A stretch of 64,000 nucleotides of DNA from Massilia forsythiae (GCF_012849555.1 NZ_CP051685.1:2604001-2668000), one strand, 5' to 3'. Positions 19,092 through 27,877 are shown, numbered from the stretch's first letter. The notes: generated by a model from the sequence alone, not told the origin. Translations and numbers: made by a program.

Positions 19092-19398
19092 GCAACAGGC
19101 GAAGCGCGGTCATCACGAAGCGCCGGCACCAATCACTCACTCAAACGGAACATACCGTCGTTCTCGCGCAGGCGCACTACTGTCCAAGATAGTATTGCTG
19201 GCCTAAAAACCGTCGTCCCCGCGAAGGCGGGGACCCATACTGAGTGTCAAAAGTTGGTATTTTTGAAGCATTCTGATTGCTTCCGGCTACCAAATTTTCT
19301 TGCTCGGTATGGATCCCCGCGTGCGCGGGGACGACGTGCGTATTGCGGTTCGACTGAACTGCATGCGCGCCGGCGCTGCCTTTTTTCGCCCGCGCAGG
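19092..19398. other. 307-nt non-coding gap between pmbA and the porin
   Basis: No convincing gene. The gap separates two convergent genes and holds the second palindromic pair (19211-19336) and, at about 19158-19178, a degraded relative of the same repeat (CGTCGTTCTCGCGCAGGCG). The remainder shows no recognisable RNA or promoter. Confidence 0.7.
19211..19336. repeat. Paired palindromic repeat, pair 2
   Basis: Inverted copies at 19211-19238 and 19309-19336 with a 70-nt spacer, same head-to-head layout as pair 1. The second copy has GGATCCCC in place of GGGTCCCC. It sits at the 3' ends of the convergent pmbA and porin genes. Confidence 0.85.
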
Positions 19399-20475
19399 TC
19401 AGAAACGGTGCTGTATCCCCACCGCCAGGCTGCGCTGGTTGCAGTCGAAACCGGCGTCGTCGCGCGATAGGCTGACCAATTGATGGTGCTTGGCCTTGGC
19501 GTAGGCGCCCACCGTGTACAGGTCGGTGCGCTTGGACAGGGCATATTTTGCGCGCGCCACGTACATGACCGGGTCCGCTTCGGTGGCCACCGGCACGTTG
19601 CGCACGTCCTGGTAATAGGCGGCGCCGGTCAGCGTGACCTGCGGGGCGACCAGGTAGTTCACGCCCAGCCAGTACAGGCGGGCGCGTACGTCCGGGGCCA
19701 GCAGCTTGGCCGGGTCCAGGCGGTAGTCGCGCGCGCCGGCCTGCAGCTTGAGGCCGCCGCTGGTGAACATCGCGCCCACGTGCGCGGCGGTGGTGGCGTC
19801 GCGCGTGCCGGTGCCGGCCACCAGGTTGCCGTTGACGCGCTCGTAGGTCGCCACCACCGCCACCGGTCCCATCACGTAGTTGACCGCCGCCGCGCCCTTG
19901 ACGCCGTCGGCGTTCGACGCCGACTGCTCGCCGGCGCCGTAGGTCAGGCCCACGCTCAGGTTGCCGGCCTTGCCCGTGTACTTGACCAAGTTGTCGAAGC
20001 CGGTGGTCATGCCGTACTTGCTGGCGCCGCTGGCGTTGCCGGTCGGGACCCAGGAATAGAAGGGCGCGTAGCCCATCGGGTCGTAGGGCAGCATGAAGTC
20101 GTACACCGAGGTGAACGAGCGGCCCATCACCAGGCGGCCCCAGCGTCCCTCAAGGCCGACCGTGGCCTGGCGCTTGAACAGCGGCGTGTCGGCGGTGCCG
20201 GTATCCGGGGCGATGCCCATCTCCAGCTGGTAGACCGCCTTCAGGCCGTCGCCGATGTCTTCGCCGCCGCGAAAGCCCAGGCGCGACACGTTCATGCCGC
20301 TGGCGCTGACGCGCCAGACCGTGCCCTTGTCCTTGGTGATGTTGGTGGTCGGGCCGACCAGCACGTCGACGATGCCGTAGACCTCGGTGTTCGACTGCGC
20401 CAGGGCGCCGCCGGATGTGAGCAGGCCGGCGATCAGGGTGGAATTCAGTGCGACTGCGGTGCCAATCCGTTTCAT
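19399..20475 (-). CDS. Trimeric outer-membrane porin (Gram-negative porin family)
   Basis: A 358-residue outer-membrane porin of the betaproteobacterial general-diffusion type. A signal peptide (about 1-26, ending GGALA) precedes QSNTEVYGIVDVLVGPTT, the usual first beta strand. Further strands include RLGFRGGEDIGDGLKAVYQLEMG and a typical L3-type region around FTSVYDFMLPYDPMGYAP. The C-terminus ends HRF, with the terminal Phe needed for BAM recognition. Start at 20475 follows AGAGGATAGAACA. The 5' leader contains a perfect 10-bp inverted repeat (20505-20526). Substrate is probably small hydrophilic solutes. Confidence 0.93.
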   Translation of the reverse strand: MKRIGTAVALNSTLIAGLLTSGGALAQSNTEVYGIVDVLVGPTTNITKDKGTVWRVSASGMNVSRLGFRGGEDIGDGLKAVYQLEMGIAPDTGTADTPLFKRQATVGLEGRWGRLVMGRSFTSVYDFMLPYDPMGYAPFYSWVPTGNASGASKYGMTTGFDNLVKYTGKAGNLSVGLTYGAGEQSASNADGVKGAAAVNYVMGPVAVVATYERVNGNLVAGTGTRDATTAAHVGAMFTSGGLKLQAGARDYRLDPAKLLAPDVRARLYWLGVNYLVAPQVTLTGAAYYQDVRNVPVATEADPVMYVARAKYALSKRTDLYTVGAYAKAKHHQLVSLSRDDAGFDCNQRSLAVGIQHRF

Positions 20476-20504
20476 TGTTCTATCCTCTGCAAGTGACATC
20501 GATA

Positions 20505-20526
20505 AAAAATGCTTGTAAGCATTTTT
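20505..20526. promoter_or_regulatory. Perfect inverted repeat in the porin leader
   Basis: AAAAATGCTT (20505-20514), GT, AAGCATTTTT (20517-20526) is a perfect 10-bp inverted repeat, 30-51 nt upstream of the porin start codon. It may be an operator or, if transcribed, a 5'-UTR hairpin affecting translation or stability, as is common for porin mRNAs. Confidence 0.4.
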
Positions 20527-20706
20527 ATGAATATCATTTCGTGCATTGAGGAAATTTGCGCTGACGCATTGTCGGCTTGAACGGCAGAAATACTCGCCGG
20601 TGGTTGTGGTGCGCACGCGACCCTTCGGCCATTCCGGCCCACCCCGCACGCGAATTTTTGGTTCCTGCAATAATGTGCCGATATGCATCGTCAATCAAAG
20701 GAACCC

Positions 20707-21360
20707 ATGGATATCGTCACCGCCGCCAAGCAGCGCTACACCGCCAAAGCCTACGACCCTTCCCGCCGCGTGCCGGAAGAAACCATGCAGCAGATCTATG
20801 AGCTGCTGCGCAACAGCCCGTCCTCGGTGAATTCGCAGCCGTGGCACTTCGTCGTCGCCAGCACCGCGCAAGCCAAGGCGCGCATGGCCAAGGGCGCGCA
20901 GGGCGGCTTCGCCTACAACGCGCCGAAGATCACCGACGCCTCGCACGTGATCCTGCTGTGCGTGCGCATCGACGCCGATGCCGGCCACCTGGACCAGGTG
21001 CTGGCGCAGGAAGAGCGCGACGGCCGCTTGCCGGACGCCGCCGCCAAGGCGCGCCAGCACGGCGCGCGCAAGGGCTACGTCGACCAGCACCGCTATACCG
21101 ACAAGGACTTGCCGCAATGGCTGGAAAAGCAGGTGTACATCGCGCTGGGCGCCGCCATGCTGGGCGCGGCGGCGCTGGACGTCGACACCACGCCGATGGA
21201 AGGCATCGACCTGGGCGTGCTGGACAAGGAATTCGGCCTGCACGAGCAGGGCCTGACCAGCCTGGTGATGCTGAGCTGCGGCTACAGCGCACCGGGCGAT
21301 TTCAATGCCGCGGCGCCCAAGTCGCGCCTGAGCCAGGAACAGGTGTTCACGTTCCTGTAA
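20707..21360 (+). CDS. nfsB: NAD(P)H-dependent nitroreductase (NfsB type)
   Basis: A 217-residue FMN oxidoreductase of the oxygen-insensitive nitroreductase family, which reduces nitroaromatics and quinones using NAD(P)H. N-terminal VTAAKQRYTAKAYDPSRRVPEE and LLRNSPSSVNSQPWHFVVAST are the FMN phosphate-binding and substrate regions of NfsB-like enzymes; the C-terminal half contains GAAMLGAAALDVDTTPMEGID. The length equals E. coli NfsB. Start at 20707 follows AAAGGAACCC. The gene stands alone, divergent from the porin and convergent with the carboxypeptidase. Confidence 0.92.
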   Translation: MDIVTAAKQRYTAKAYDPSRRVPEETMQQIYELLRNSPSSVNSQPWHFVVASTAQAKARMAKGAQGGFAYNAPKITDASHVILLCVRIDADAGHLDQVLAQEERDGRLPDAAAKARQHGARKGYVDQHRYTDKDLPQWLEKQVYIALGAAMLGAAALDVDTTPMEGIDLGVLDKEFGLHEQGLTSLVMLSCGYSAPGDFNAAAPKSRLSQEQVFTFL

Positions 21361-21374
21361 CAGGGTAAACGTAC

Positions 21375-21406
21375 GGCGCCACCGGGCGAATTTGCCCGGT
21401 GGCGCC
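21375..21406. terminator. Strong hairpin between convergent genes, no T-tract
   Basis: GGCGCCACCGGGC (21375-21387), loop GAATTT, GCCCGGTGGCGCC (21394-21406): a perfect 13-bp stem in the 62-nt gap between nfsB and the carboxypeptidase gene. There is no uridine run on either side, so it may protect 3' ends or act as a Rho-assisted terminator in both directions. Confidence 0.55.
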
Positions 21407-21422
21407 GGCCCGCGAACGCGGC

Positions 21423-22559
21423 TTACTTCTTCAGCGCGCGCACCGCCTGCAGCACCGGCTGCAGCACCGCCGCGCCCAGGCGCGCGCTGCGCGCGCCGTC
21501 CCAGCCCACGTGCGGGTCCGGGTCGTTGGCGTTGTCCTTGAACGGCAGTTCCAGCGTCAGCGACAGGCAGCCGAAGGCGTGGGTGATGTGCGGCGACCCC
21601 ATGGTGAGGGTTTCTTCACTGTAGGCCGTCTCGCCGTAGCCGTGCACGTCCTGGAAGTCCGGGCTGGCGACCATGAAGGCGTCCGAGAACGCCTTTTGCG
21701 CCGCCGCCTGCTCGGGCGTGAAATCCGGCAGCGATTCGCTGCCGGCGATGAAGACGTAGGGCAGGCCCTCGTCGCCGTGCACGTCCAGGCACATGTCGAC
21801 GCCCGTCTCGTGCATCTTCTGCTTCACCAGGAACACTTCCGGGCTGCGTTCCATGCTCGGGGTGGCCCACTCGCGGTTCAGGTTGGCGCCGGCGGCGTTG
21901 GTGCGCAGGTTGCCGCGCACCGAACCGTCCGGGTTCATGTTCGGCACCACGTAGAACACCGCTTCCTTCAGCAGCTGGCGGCCGAACGGGTGGGCCGGGT
22001 CGAGCAGGGCGTCCAGCATGCCTTCCACGAACCATTCGGCCATGGTTTCGCCCGGGTGCTGGCGCGCGATCACCCACACCTTCTTCTTGCCCGCGTCAGG
22101 CTCGCCGATCACCAGCAGGTTCAGGTCGTGGCCGTCGACGGTCGAGCCCAGGTCGAGCATACGCACGTTCTCGGCGAGCTGGGCGCGGTCCAGCAGTTCC
22201 AGGTGGCGCTCCCACGAATACGGCTCGAAGTAGGCGTAGTAGACGCTGTCCATGGCCGGGGTGTGCTCGATGGTGAGCACCTGGCCGTCGAAGCTGGTGG
22301 GCACGCGGAACCAGTCGATGCGGTCGTAGCTGGCCATGGCGCTGTAGTCTTCCCAGCCCTTCGGGTAGGCCGACTGGCCGGCGTTGAGCAGGCGGATGGT
22401 GCACGGCTCGCCCTGCGCGCCCTGCAGGCGGAAATAAAACCACTGGGTGATGTCGGCGTGCGAATCCTTGCGGATGTTCAAGTCGATGGCGCCGGCGCTG
22501 GTGGCGTCGACGATGTCGATGGCGCCGGCGTCGAACCGGCTGCTGATCTTGATAGACAT
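21423..22559 (-). CDS. M14-family cytosolic carboxypeptidase
   Basis: A 378-residue zinc carboxypeptidase of the cytosolic M14 (M14B/AGBL-like) group. After an N-terminal beta-sandwich typical of cytosolic carboxypeptidases (about 1-130), the catalytic domain shows [12 protein letters not shown] with His168 and Glu171 as zinc ligands, DVHGDE with His261 as the third, and LSLTLELPF with Glu337 as the likely catalytic base. [23 protein letters not shown] is the substrate-binding Asn/Arg region. There is no signal peptide. Natural substrates of bacterial members are unclear; removal of C-terminal Glu or peptidoglycan-peptide trimming are both possible. It is 68 nt downstream of paaX on the same strand but not known to be linked to it. 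Confidence 0.9.
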   Translation of the reverse strand: MSIKISSRFDAGAIDIVDATSAGAIDLNIRKDSHADITQWFYFRLQGAQGEPCTIRLLNAGQSAYPKGWEDYSAMASYDRIDWFRVPTSFDGQVLTIEHTPAMDSVYYAYFEPYSWERHLELLDRAQLAENVRMLDLGSTVDGHDLNLLVIGEPDAGKKKVWVIARQHPGETMAEWFVEGMLDALLDPAHPFGRQLLKEAVFYVVPNMNPDGSVRGNLRTNAAGANLNREWATPSMERSPEVFLVKQKMHETGVDMCLDVHGDEGLPYVFIAGSESLPDFTPEQAAAQKAFSDAFMVASPDFQDVHGYGETAYSEETLTMGSPHITHAFGCLSLTLELPFKDNANDPDPHVGWDGARSARLGAAVLQPVLQAVRALKK

Positions 22560-22627
22560 GGTGTGTCCTGTTGTTGGAGGTGTTGAAGGCAGGCGTGCAT
22601 GATACCGCTTTCCACGCCGCGAATGGA

Positions 22628-23584
22628 TCAGGCGCCGCCGGGCGGCAAGCCCTCGAAGCGCGCATGGAACGCCGCATCCGCCGCCGGCGCCGCCGCATCT
22701 TCCCGTTGCAGCACCTGCACGACGTGCGTTTGCGCCGCTTCCCACAGCAGGCGGTAGACGGCCTGCGCCAGTGCATAGGCTTCCATGCCCGGCCACGGAT
22801 CGGGCAGCAGGGGCAGCGGCAGCATCGGGTCGTGCAGCTGCACGCGGCGGTAGGCGTGCACCAGCAGGCTGCGCAGCACGAACGCCTCGCGCGGCGCGAT
22901 GCCGCTGCCCGTGCCCGGCTGCGCCGCCGTGCGCAGCAGGTCCGGCAGCGGCGCGAAGGTCTCGACGAAGTGCCGGTAACCGGCCTGCGTGCCGGACAGG
23001 TCCCAGCCTTCGCGCACCAGTTCGGCGAGCGGCCGGCCGTCCACGCCCGGCATGTCGGCGGCGCGGCAGACGAACACCTTGCCGCCGGCCTGCACGCGCG
23101 CCAGGATCTCGGCCAGGGCGGCGCCGTCGAAGGCCGGATGCGCCAGCACACCCGGCGCCAGCATGGAAAAACCTTCCCATTCGAGTTCCTTGCGCACGGC
23201 GGCGCGCAGCTCGGCATCGATGCTGCCGTTGGGCGCCAGCAGCAGGGTCCAGCTGCCGTCCCAGTCCTGGCCGGGGCGCGCGTAGATGCGCCGGTTGGCG
23301 CGCTCGAAGCGCGCGCGCGCGTGCTCGTCAAGGGCGTAGCTGCTGCGCCGGCCCTCGCGGCTGGCCGTCAGCCAGCCTTCCTGGGCCAGGCGGAACACGC
23401 TGGTGCGCACCAGGCGGTCGGTGACGCCCAGCGGCGCCACCAGTTCGATCAGGCTGCCCAGCCACAGGCGTGCGCCGTGCGGGGCGATGGCGTCGCCGAA
23501 GATCGTCATCACCAGCGATTTGGCGCGTGGCGGATCGGCGGCGAGGAAGTCATCGATCCATTGGTTGACGCTGCTTGCCGGCAT
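22628..23584 (-). CDS. paaX: Phenylacetate pathway repressor PaaX
   Basis: A 318-residue PaaX-family regulator. The N-terminal part (about 20-95) is a winged helix, with [34 protein letters not shown], followed by the PaaX central and C-terminal domains ([43 protein letters not shown]). PaaX normally represses paa operons and is released by phenylacetyl-CoA. It is transcribed divergently from paaA over 114 nt that hold a candidate promoter and operator. Start at 23584 follows AGGAACTT; a 21-codon upstream extension is open but unlikely. Its use is notable because many betaproteobacteria rely on a TetR-type PaaR instead. Confidence 0.93.
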   Translation of the reverse strand: MPASSVNQWIDDFLAADPPRAKSLVMTIFGDAIAPHGARLWLGSLIELVAPLGVTDRLVRTSVFRLAQEGWLTASREGRRSSYALDEHARARFERANRRIYARPGQDWDGSWTLLLAPNGSIDAELRAAVRKELEWEGFSMLAPGVLAHPAFDGAALAEILARVQAGGKVFVCRAADMPGVDGRPLAELVREGWDLSGTQAGYRHFVETFAPLPDLLRTAAQPGTGSGIAPREAFVLRSLLVHAYRRVQLHDPMLPLPLLPDPWPGMEAYALAQAVYRLLWEAAQTHVVQVLQREDAAAPAADAAFHARFEGLPPGGA

Positions 23585-23640
23585 AAGTTCCTGACACGTG
23601 TTGGTTGTCTGTTTGCGGTCGATATGATTCAAAATTCTGG

Positions 23641-23680
23641 TGTACATCGATATTCTTGTATCGTATTATGGATCGATACA
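23641..23680 (+). promoter_or_regulatory. paaA promoter with overlapping operator candidate
   Basis: TGTACA (23641-23646) and TATTAT (23664-23669) with a 17-nt spacer form a sigma-70-like promoter for paaA. A perfect inverted repeat TGTATCG (23657-23663)...CGATACA (23674-23680) straddles the -10 box and the expected start point, where a repressor would block transcription. TGATTC at 23625-23630 just upstream resembles the half-site I recall for E. coli PaaX. Assignment to PaaX is inference. Confidence 0.5.
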
Positions 23681-23698
23681 GGAGACAAGGGAGACGAT

Positions 23699-24688
23699 AT
23701 GTACGCCCAACTGGTGGAAACCGGCCTCAAGCAAGTACGAACCGCCGCCGACATGAGCGCGGAAGAACAGGCGTTCCAGGCGCGCATCGACGCCGGCGTC
23801 AAGATCGAAGCCAAGGACTGGATGCCCGACGCCTACCGCAAGACGCTGGTGCGCCAGATCTCGCAGCACGCGCATTCCGAGATCGTCGGCCAGCTGCCGG
23901 AAGGCAACTGGGTAACGCGCGCGCCCACGCTCAAGAGGAAGTCGATCCTGCTGGCCAAGATCCAGGACGAGGCCGGCCACGGCCTGTACCTGTACGGCGC
24001 CGCCGAGACGCTGGGCGTGTCGCGCGACGAATTGCTAGAGGCGCTGCACGCCGGCAAGGCCAAGTATTCGAGCATCTTCAACTACCCGACCCTCAGCTGG
24101 GCCGACATGGGCGCCATCGGCTGGCTGGTGGACGGCTCGGCGATCATCAACCAGATCCCGCTGTGCCGCTGCTCGTACGGACCGTACGCGCGCGCCATGG
24201 TGCGCGTCTGCAAGGAAGAATCCTTCCACGCGCGCCAGGGCTACGACATCATGCTGAAGCTGGCGCAGGGCACGCCCGAACAGAAGGCGATGGCGCAGGA
24301 TGCGCTCGACCGCTGGTGGTGGCCTTCCCTGATGATGTTCGGCCCGTCGGACGCCGAGTCGGTCAACAGCGCCCAGTCGAGCAAGTGGCGCATCAAGCTG
24401 TTCTCCAACGACGAGCTGCGCCAGCGCATGGTCGACCAGACCGTGCCGCAGGCCGAATTCCTGGGCTTGACCATTCCCGATCCGGACTTGCGCTGGAACG
24501 AGGAACGCGGCCAGTACGACTTCGGCGACATCGACTGGACCGAATTCCAGGACGTCTTGAAGGGCAACGGCCCGTGCAACCGCGAGCGCCTGCGTACGCG
24601 CGTGACGGCGTGGGAAGACGGCGCCTGGTTCCGCGAGGCGCTGGTGGCGCATGCCGATAAACAGGCGGCGAAGCAAACCGCAGCCTGA
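23699..24688 (+). CDS. paaA: Phenylacetyl-CoA epoxidase catalytic subunit PaaA
   Basis: A 329-residue ferritin-like subunit of the ring 1,2-epoxidase, the bacterial multicomponent monooxygenase acting on phenylacetyl-CoA. Diiron ligands are visible as Glu61 ([13 protein letters not shown]), the ExxH in [14 protein letters not shown] (Glu91, His94) and the second ExxH in [12 protein letters not shown] (Glu174, His177). Length equals E. coli PaaA. The ATG at 23699 follows GGAGACAAGGGAGACGAT. It is the first gene of the plus-strand catabolic operon, and a paired palindromic repeat separates it from paaB. The frame is open for 376 codons upstream across paaX; this is an antisense artefact of high GC. 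Confidence 0.96.
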   Translation: MYAQLVETGLKQVRTAADMSAEEQAFQARIDAGVKIEAKDWMPDAYRKTLVRQISQHAHSEIVGQLPEGNWVTRAPTLKRKSILLAKIQDEAGHGLYLYGAAETLGVSRDELLEALHAGKAKYSSIFNYPTLSWADMGAIGWLVDGSAIINQIPLCRCSYGPYARAMVRVCKEESFHARQGYDIMLKLAQGTPEQKAMAQDALDRWWWPSLMMFGPSDAESVNSAQSSKWRIKLFSNDELRQRMVDQTVPQAEFLGLTIPDPDLRWNEERGQYDFGDIDWTEFQDVLKGNGPCNRERLRTRVTAWEDGAWFREALVAHADKQAAKQTAA

Positions 24689-24701
24689 GAACAGCCATCG
24701 C

Positions 24702-24795
24702 CGTCGTCCCCGGCCTGGCCGGCCGCCTTGGCGGGGACCCATGCTGAGCGAACCATGGATGCTACGTATGGGTTCCCGCCTCCGCGGGAACGACG
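24702..24795. repeat. Paired palindromic repeat, pair 3 (one long-loop copy)
   Basis: Copy 24702-24742 keeps the CGTCGTCCCC...GGGGACCCAT ends but has a GGCCTGGCC...CTTGG loop about 13 nt longer than usual. The inverse copy at 24768-24795 has GTTCCCGC...GCGGGAAC, where both sides of one stem pair have changed together. The pair lies between paaA and paaB. Confidence 0.85.
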
Positions 24796-24830
24796 AGATG
24801 GTGGCGCATCATAAAAACACGGAGACAACA

Positions 24831-25115
24831 ATGAGCAAAGAATGGCCCCTGTGGGAAGTCTTCATCCGCAGCCAGCACGGCCTCGCCCACAAGCACGTCG
24901 GCAGCCTGCACGCCCCCGACGCCGGCATGGCGGTCAACAACGCGCGCGACGTCTATACGCGCCGTAACGAAGGCGTGTCGATCTGGGTGGTCAAGGCGGC
25001 CGACATCGTCGCTTCCAGCCCGGCCGACAAGGACGCGCTGTTCGAGCCGTCCAACAGCAAGGTGTACCGCCACCCGACCTTCTTCCCGATGCCGGAAGAA
25101 GTCAAGAACCTGTGA
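24831..25115 (+). CDS. paaB: Phenylacetyl-CoA epoxidase subunit PaaB
   Basis: A 94-residue small subunit of the PaaABCE epoxidase, thought to bridge PaaAC dimers. The sequence EWPLWEVFIRSQHGLAHKHVGSLHAPDAGMAVNNARDVYTRR is family-diagnostic and the size is normal. Start at 24831 follows GGAGACAACA. The upstream 142-nt gap from paaA contains the third palindromic pair, which is unusual because paaA and paaB are normally adjacent. Its stop codon overlaps the paaC start. Confidence 0.95.
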   Translation: MSKEWPLWEVFIRSQHGLAHKHVGSLHAPDAGMAVNNARDVYTRRNEGVSIWVVKAADIVASSPADKDALFEPSNSKVYRHPTFFPMPEEVKNL

Positions 25116-25876
25116 GGCCGGACGTGGACGCCCGCTTCGACTACCTGCTGCGCCAGGGCGACAACGCCCTGATCCTGTCGCAGCAGTTGTCCCAGCTGTG
25201 CGGCAAGGGCCCCGCGCTGGAAGAAGACATGGCGCTGACCAACGTCGCCCTCGACCTGCTCGGCCAGACCCGCATGTGGCTGACTTACGCCGGCGAAGTC
25301 GAGGGCGCGGGCCGCGACGAGGACCGCCTGGCCTACCTGCGCGACGTGCGCGCATTCCGCAACTGCCTGCTGGTCGAGCAGCCCAACGGCGACTACGCGC
25401 AGGTCATGGTGCGCCAGTTCTTCTTCGACACCTGGCACTACTTCCTGATGCGCGCGCTGCTGGCGTCCAGCGACCGGCGCATCGCCGAGATCGCCGAAAA
25501 GTCGATCAAGGAAGTGACCTACCACCTGCGCCGCAGCGGCGACCTGGTGGTGCGTTTGGGCGACGGTACCGAGGCCAGCCACGCCAGGATGCAGGCCGCC
25601 GTCGACGCGTTGTGGACCTATACCGGCGAATTCTTCGTCTACGACGAGGTCGAGCGCGCCATGCTGGCGCAGGGCGTCGCGCCCGCGCCGGACGCCCTGC
25701 GCGCCGCCTTCCTGCAGCACGTGGGCGAAGTGTTCGAGGAAGCGACCCTGCGCATGCCGGACCCGGAGGCCTACATGCAGCGCGGCGGCAAGCAGGGCCG
25801 GCACGGCGAGCGCCTCGGCTACCTGCTGGCCGAGATGCAGTTCCTGCAGCGCGCCTATCCCGGCGCCGAATGGTGA
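25112..25876 (+). CDS. paaC: Phenylacetyl-CoA epoxidase structural subunit PaaC
   Basis: A 254-residue ferritin-like but catalytically silent partner of PaaA. Visible family pieces are LLRQGDNALILSQQLSQLCGKGPALEEDMALTNVALDLLGQ, RQFFFDTWHYFLMRALL and EKSIKEVTYHLRRSGDLVVRLGDGTEAS. The start is a GTG that shares GTGA with the paaB stop codon, indicating translational coupling; another GTG 12 nt downstream is possible. The next gene paaD begins 11 nt after its stop. Confidence 0.93.
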   Translation: MRPDVDARFDYLLRQGDNALILSQQLSQLCGKGPALEEDMALTNVALDLLGQTRMWLTYAGEVEGAGRDEDRLAYLRDVRAFRNCLLVEQPNGDYAQVMVRQFFFDTWHYFLMRALLASSDRRIAEIAEKSIKEVTYHLRRSGDLVVRLGDGTEASHARMQAAVDALWTYTGEFFVYDEVERAMLAQGVAPAPDALRAAFLQHVGEVFEEATLRMPDPEAYMQRGGKQGRHGERLGYLLAEMQFLQRAYPGAEW

Positions 25877-25887
25877 CGGAGACCAGC

Positions 25888-26442
25888 ATGGATACGCCCG
25901 CGATCGTGCCTGTGACTGCGCCTGCGCCGGCCGTCACGCCGGAACAGGTGTGGGACTGGCTCGGCCAGGTTCCCGATCCGGAAATCCCGGTGATCTCGGT
26001 GGTCGACCTGGGCATCGTGCGCGCGGTCGTCTTCGACGCCGCCGCCGGCGAGTGGGTGGTGACGATCACGCCGACCTATTCCGGCTGCCCGGCGATGGCG
26101 GTGATCGCCGAGGACGTGCAGGCCGCGTTGAAAGCGCACGGCCTGGCGCGGGTGCGCATCGACAGCCGCCTGTCGCCGGCCTGGACCACCGACTGGATGA
26201 GCGATGCCGGCCGCGCCGCCCTGAAGGGCTACGGCATCGCGCCGCCGGTGCAGCAGGTGATCGACATCAGCGGCCTGGCGAACGGCGTCGGGCGCCATGC
26301 GATCCGGGCGCCGCAGGTCGCCTGCCCGCACTGCGGTTCCAATCACACCCGCCTCACCAGCCAGTTCGGCTCGACGCCGTGCAAGGCGCTGTACCAGTGC
26401 CTCGACTGCCGCGAGCCGTTCGACTATTTCAAATGCCATTGA
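25888..26442 (+). CDS. paaD: Phenylacetate degradation protein PaaD
   Basis: A 184-residue protein with an N-terminal MIP18/DUF59 domain (VPDPEIPVISVVDLGIVR and TPTYSGCPAM, residues 61-70) and a C-terminal zinc-ribbon-like module with CPHC (146-149) and CLDC (171-174). PaaD is considered an iron-sulfur maturation factor for the epoxidase system, most probably for PaaE. In-frame starts exist at 25870 and 25873 inside the paaC end, but 25888 has GGAGACCAGC at proper distance and is preferred. A MITE-like element follows its stop codon, before paaE. Confidence 0.92.
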   Translation: MDTPAIVPVTAPAPAVTPEQVWDWLGQVPDPEIPVISVVDLGIVRAVVFDAAAGEWVVTITPTYSGCPAMAVIAEDVQAALKAHGLARVRIDSRLSPAWTTDWMSDAGRAALKGYGIAPPVQQVIDISGLANGVGRHAIRAPQVACPHCGSNHTRLTSQFGSTPCKALYQCLDCREPFDYFKCH

Positions 26443-26561
26443 AAAACCGTGCCAAACCTGCTGCGCGTTGCATTTCGGGACTGCGATGCTCGCTGTACTC
26501 ACGTACAGCTGCGCTTCTCCTCCCGAACTGCTGCCGCTCGCGACGGTTTGACGCGGTTTTT
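26442..26561. repeat. MITE-like element, copy A, with terminal inverted repeats
   Basis: A 120-nt block starting at the last base of the paaD stop codon. Its ends, AAAAACCGTGCCAAACC (26442-26458) and GGTTTGACGCGGTTTTT (26545-26561), are inverted repeats matching at 15 of 17 positions. Inside, CGCTGTAC-TCAC-GTACAGC forms a small hairpin. Outer segments GCCAAACCTGCTGC and ACTGCTGCCG-TCGCGACGG recur in copy B near proS. There is no transposase. It leaves 20 nt before paaE and could affect expression within the operon. Confidence 0.6.
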
Positions 26562-26581
26562 GAAAGCGACAGCGAGACAAG

Positions 26582-27661
26582 ATGACCAAGTTCCACCCCC
26601 TGACCGTGGCCACCGTAAAGCACGAGACGCGCGAGGCGATCGTCGTCGGCTTCGACGTGCCGCCGCGCCTGAAAGACGCTTTTCGATACCGCCAGGGCCA
26701 GCACCTGACCTTGCGCGCGATGATCGACGGCGAGGACGTGCGCCGCTCGTATTCGATCTGCTCGGCGGTGCAGGACGAGCGGCTGCGGGTGGCGATCAAG
26801 CGCGTGCCCGGCGGCCTGTTCTCGACCTGGGCCAACGACTGCATCCGTCCCGGCGTGACACTGGACGTGATGGCGCCGGAAGGCCGCTTCAACCTGCCGC
26901 TCGACCCCGCCGCGCGGCACCACTACCTGGCGTTCGCGGCCGGCAGCGGCATCACGCCGATCCTGTCGATCGCCAAGACCACGCTGCTGGCCGAGCCGCA
27001 CAGCCGTTTCACTATCCTGTACGGCAACCGCGCCTCGTCCTCGGTGCTGTTCCGCGACGAGCTGGCCGAGCTGAAGGACGTGTACATGGAACGCCTCAAC
27101 CTGGTCTATGTGATGAGCCGCGAGCAGCAGGACATCGAGCTGTTCAACGGCCGCATCACCGAAGCCAAGTGCCGCCAGCTGTTCCGCCACTGGCTGCGCG
27201 TGGAAGACGTCGACCACGCATTCATCTGCGGGCCGGAAGACATGATGCACGGCGTCTCGAACGCGCTGCAGGAAGCCGGCATGCCCAAGGAGCGCATCCG
27301 CATCGAACTGTTCGCCGCCAATGCCGGCAAGGCCGGGCGCAAGGCGCGCCACGCGCCCGCCGCCCAGGTGCGCCAGCAAACCGAGGTGACCGTGATCATG
27401 GACGGCAGCCACGCCACCTTCAGCATGGACAAGGACAGGGAATCGGTGCTCGACGCCGGCCTGCGCGCCGGCCTGGACATGCGCTATTCCTGCAAGGGCG
27501 GCGTGTGCTCGACCTGCCGCTGCAAGGTGCTGGAAGGGACGGTCGACATGGACGTCAACTACGCGCTCGAGGACTACGAGGTGGCGCGCGGCTTCGTACT
27601 GAGTTGCCAGAGTTTTCCGGTGACGGACCGGGTGGTGATCGATTTCGATGCGGCGGAGTGA
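26582..27661 (+). CDS. paaE: Phenylacetyl-CoA epoxidase reductase PaaE
   Basis: A 359-residue electron-transfer subunit that delivers NADPH electrons to the PaaA diiron centre. It has an N-terminal ferredoxin-NADP reductase module (RSYSICSA for flavin at 55-62; FAAGSGITPILS for NADP at 118-129) and a C-terminal plant-type 2Fe-2S ferredoxin with cysteines at 304, 309, 312 and 342 (SCKGGVCSTCRC...SCQS). Length and domain order match E. coli PaaE. The gene is separated from paaD by the MITE-like block and from paaG by the fourth palindromic pair. Confidence 0.95.
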   Translation: MTKFHPLTVATVKHETREAIVVGFDVPPRLKDAFRYRQGQHLTLRAMIDGEDVRRSYSICSAVQDERLRVAIKRVPGGLFSTWANDCIRPGVTLDVMAPEGRFNLPLDPAARHHYLAFAAGSGITPILSIAKTTLLAEPHSRFTILYGNRASSSVLFRDELAELKDVYMERLNLVYVMSREQQDIELFNGRITEAKCRQLFRHWLRVEDVDHAFICGPEDMMHGVSNALQEAGMPKERIRIELFAANAGKAGRKARHAPAAQVRQQTEVTVIMDGSHATFSMDKDRESVLDAGLRAGLDMRYSCKGGVCSTCRCKVLEGTVDMDVNYALEDYEVARGFVLSCQSFPVTDRVVIDFDAAE

Positions 27662-27697
27662 GGGAATACCTGACTTGATGATCGCAAGCTTGAAGAC

Positions 27698-27819
27698 CGT
27701 CGTCCCCGCGCAGGCGGGGACCCATACCGAGCTTGAAACTACGCGGTCGTCGATTAAGCCGCATACGCTCACGCGCTGCATGGATCCCCGCCAAGGGGCC
27801 GCCTAGGCCGGGGACGACG
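27698..27819. repeat. Paired palindromic repeat, pair 4 (one long-loop copy)
   Basis: Standard copy at 27698-27725 and a long-loop inverse copy at 27780-27819. The loop of the latter (CCAAGGGGCCGCCTAGGCC) is closely related, after reverse complementing, to the long loop of pair 3. The pair lies between paaE and paaG. Confidence 0.85.
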
Positions 27820-27877
27820 ATGTATGGGCTATTGGTGGAAATCGCTCAAGCACAGCGCAAACAAACGAGGAAACCCG

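Noticed and set aside
22571-24688. A 705-codon open frame on the plus strand ending with PaaA
   Set aside because: Only the last 330 codons are PaaA; the upstream part is the antisense of paaX, open because of high GC, and contains no protein-like sequence.
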